A stretch of DNA of 64,000 nt from Acidobacteriota bacterium. GTDB lineage: Bacteria > Acidobacteriota > Blastocatellia > UBA7656. This document shows, in pieces, positions 62,402 to 64,000 of the stretch. The stretch's first letter is position 1. Each line of letters begins with the position of its first letter. A program made the translations under genes and the position numbers. The notes beneath the pieces are model-generated. The model had not been told where the DNA came from, made no database searches, and saw only the letters and a list, made by a program, of their open reading frames with translations. Location: the NCBI GenBank assembly GCA_016201275.1, contig JACQDB010000133.1, forward strand, positions 1 through 64,000, read 5' to 3'.

Positions 62402-63337
62402 ATGACTACCGCTCTAATTTATGATCCGCTTTTTTTGCGGCACGAGACCGGCTTTCACCCGGAAAATGCCGAGCGTTTGCAGGCGATTTATGCCGCCCTT
62501 GAGGCCGACTACGAATTGCAATCCCGCGTCAAAAATCTCTTGCCCACGTCGGCATCTGACGAAGACCTCTTGCGTTGTCACGGCGAACCACTCCTAGCGC
62601 AGGTGCGAACCTTTTGCGAACGCAATCGCCCTTTCATAGACCTGGATACGGTGATCTGTCCGCAATCGTTCCAGGTGGCGAAACTGGCGGCAGGCGCGGC
62701 AATCACCGCAGTGGATGAAGTGTGCAACGGTGCTTCAACCAATGCCTTCGCTTATGTGCGTCCGCCCGGTCATCACGCCACAGCCAATCGCTCTATGGGC
62801 TTTTGCCTGTTCAACAATGCGGCGATTGGCGCACGCTACGCGCAGGCGCGGTACGGCGTCGAGCGCGTCTTAATCATTGATTGGGACGTGCATCACGGCA
62901 ACGGCACGCAGGATATTTTTTATCAAGACCCGACGGTGTTTTATTTTTCGACGCATCAATTTCCCTACTATCCCGGAACCGGTGCCAAAAGCGAAACCGG
63001 CGACGGCAAAGGCGCAGGCACAACTCTCAACATCCCTCTGCCTGAAGGTACTGCGGCGCGCCCTCATAGAGAAGCTTTCACCCAAGCATTGCAACTCATC
63101 GAACACGATTTCCCGCCCGATTTGATTATCATTTCCGCCGGGTTTGATTCTCGCCGCGATGACCCTTTGGGAGGCTTGCGGCTCGAAGATACGGACTTCG
63201 CGGAGATGACCAAAGAGGTGATGGAGATGGCCGACCGCCACGCAGCGGGGCGCGTCGTGTCGCTGCTGGAAGGCGGCTATAACCTCAACACCCTTGGCGA
63301 AACCGTTCGCGTTCACGTCAACGCTCTGGCTTCCTAA
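62402..63337 (+). CDS. Histone-deacetylase-family amidohydrolase (AcuC/APAH type)
   Basis: 311 aa. Zinc-site blocks are intact: RPPGHHA, IDWDVHHGNGTQDIF, STHQFPYYPGTGAKSE and ISAGFDSRRDDPLGG, then LEGGYN. These are the catalytic His, Asp and Tyr motifs of class II HDAC-like enzymes, which in bacteria deacetylate acetylated polyamines or lysines (APAH) or regulate acetyl-CoA synthetase (AcuC). The ATG at 62402 is preferred; an upstream TTG at 62363 has no site. It stands alone, with a gap on each side. Confidence 0.93.
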   Translation: MTTALIYDPLFLRHETGFHPENAERLQAIYAALEADYELQSRVKNLLPTSASDEDLLRCHGEPLLAQVRTFCERNRPFIDLDTVICPQSFQVAKLAAGAAITAVDEVCNGASTNAFAYVRPPGHHATANRSMGFCLFNNAAIGARYAQARYGVERVLIIDWDVHHGNGTQDIFYQDPTVFYFSTHQFPYYPGTGAKSETGDGKGAGTTLNIPLPEGTAARPHREAFTQALQLIEHDFPPDLIIISAGFDSRRDDPLGGLRLEDTDFAEMTKEVMEMADRHAAGRVVSLLEGGYNLNTLGETVRVHVNALAS

Positions 63338-63402
63338 AGCACCGCCGAGTAGTATTTCGTTTCGCGCAAAACCAAAATCTAAAATTCGGAGTGAATGATA
63401 AA

Positions 63403-64000
63403 ATGGGTGACATTGATGAAACTGTATCCGAGGCCATAGAGAAGGCTGAAAAAGAACCGGAATCACGGCTCAACTCGGTGATTGCCGCGCTGGTTGCAGT
63501 GCTGGCCACTTTCATGGCTTTATCCAATATCAAAGACGGCAATGTGGTGCAGGCCATGGCGCAAGCGCAGGCGGCGAGCATTGATAAATGGGCTTATTAC
63601 CAATCGAAAAGCACCAAACAGCACATGGCGGAAAATATGGTCGAACAGTTGACCATACAGCGCGACACCAGCGCCAATCTGACGCCGCAAAGTAAAGCGC
63701 TGTTCGAGCAAAAGATTGCCGCCTACAAAGACGAGGCGCAGCGTTACACAACGGAAAAAGAGGACATTAAAAAAGATGCCGAGGGACAGCAAAAGGAGTA
63801 CGACAGATTGAATCAGCACGACGATCAATTTGATATGTCGGAGGCCGGTCTAAGCATAGCGATTGCCTTGTTAGGCATCAGCGCCTTGACGCGAAAAAAA
63901 TGGCTGGTGATCGTCGCTCTCGTCTTCGGAGGGTTCGGCACCTTGTTGGGCTTGGCAGGTTTCTTAGGTTGGGCTATACATCCCGATGCCATCGCCAAGT
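63403..64000 (+). CDS. DUF4337-like membrane protein (cut by window end)
   Basis: 199 codons visible from ATG 63403, with GGAG about 11 bases upstream. The order is an acidic N-terminus, a first span (SVIAALVAVLATFMAL), a long helical stretch predicted to be coiled coil (QAQAASIDKWAYYQSKSTKQHMAENM...), a second span (SEAGLSIAIALLGISAL) and a third (WLVIVALVFGGFGTLLGLAGFLGW). This matches DUF4337 proteins, whose function is unknown. The stop lies beyond the window. Confidence 0.85.
   Translation, partial: MGDIDETVSEAIEKAEKEPESRLNSVIAALVAVLATFMALSNIKDGNVVQAMAQAQAASIDKWAYYQSKSTKQHMAENMVEQLTIQRDTSANLTPQSKALFEQKIAAYKDEAQRYTTEKEDIKKDAEGQQKEYDRLNQHDDQFDMSEAGLSIAIALLGISALTRKKWLVIVALVFGGFGTLLGLAGFLGWAIHPDAIAK

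Overview
The window most likely comes from an acidobacterium, perhaps class Blastocatellia. This is an inference from several family combinations: winged-helix/TPR regulators, BlaI with a BlaR1-TonB fusion, DUF5916 outer-membrane proteins, DUF4097 proteins, PQQ-like propellers, and abundant short palindromic repeats. No rRNA or other strong taxonomic marker is present.

Positions 1-41000 look like one large, apparently undescribed biosynthetic locus, almost entirely on the minus strand. In transcription order it has a NusG/RfaH/LoaP-like antiterminator (41018-40476), then a fully reducing type I PKS module (KS-AT-DH-ER-KR-ACP). Next come a Cy-A-PCP NRPS with a cysteine-type code and a C-A-PCP NRPS with an unusual code. 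The line ends with a stand-alone condensation domain whose HHxxxDG motif has decayed to HKxxxDA, and a type II thioesterase. The PKS/NRPS genes are joined by ATGA overlaps and TubC-like docking domains. A convergent winged-helix/TPR regulator follows. Then come the tailoring genes: an unknown 346-aa protein, an O-methyltransferase, two P450s, two tandem methyltransferases, a B12-binding-type radical SAM enzyme and metK. A sugar branch follows: PMT-type GT39, a methyltransferase-GT2 fusion, a sugar hydrolase/epimerase-like barrel fused to a nucleotidyltransferase, and FkbM methyltransferase copies. The inferred product is a saturated acyl-thiazoline peptide that is oxidised, methylated and perhaps glycosylated. 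The GT2-FkbM segment has been duplicated and is decaying.

Positions 41000-44750 are a repeat and insertion-sequence hotspot. A 1.55-kb Tn5/IS4-like element with a 9-bp target duplication sits in the loop of a palindromic repeat. A second, 1.1-kb element with 13-bp inverted repeats and a 5-bp duplication is inserted inside the first.

Positions 45600-50784 are the remains of an integrative mobilisable element at the 3' end of tRNA-Ala(CGC): integrase, excisionase, small genes, a MobC-like protein, a VirD4-type coupling protein split by a frameshift, and a broken DUF1016 nuclease. I see no relaxase.

Positions 50900-64000 look like ordinary chromosome: BlaI/BlaR1-TonB with a clear operator, an alpha/beta hydrolase, a DUF5916 protein, a MITE with 24-bp inverted repeats and a 9-bp duplication, an ECF sigma/anti-sigma pair with two DUF4097 proteins, a histone-deacetylase-family hydrolase and a DUF4337-like membrane protein cut by the window end.
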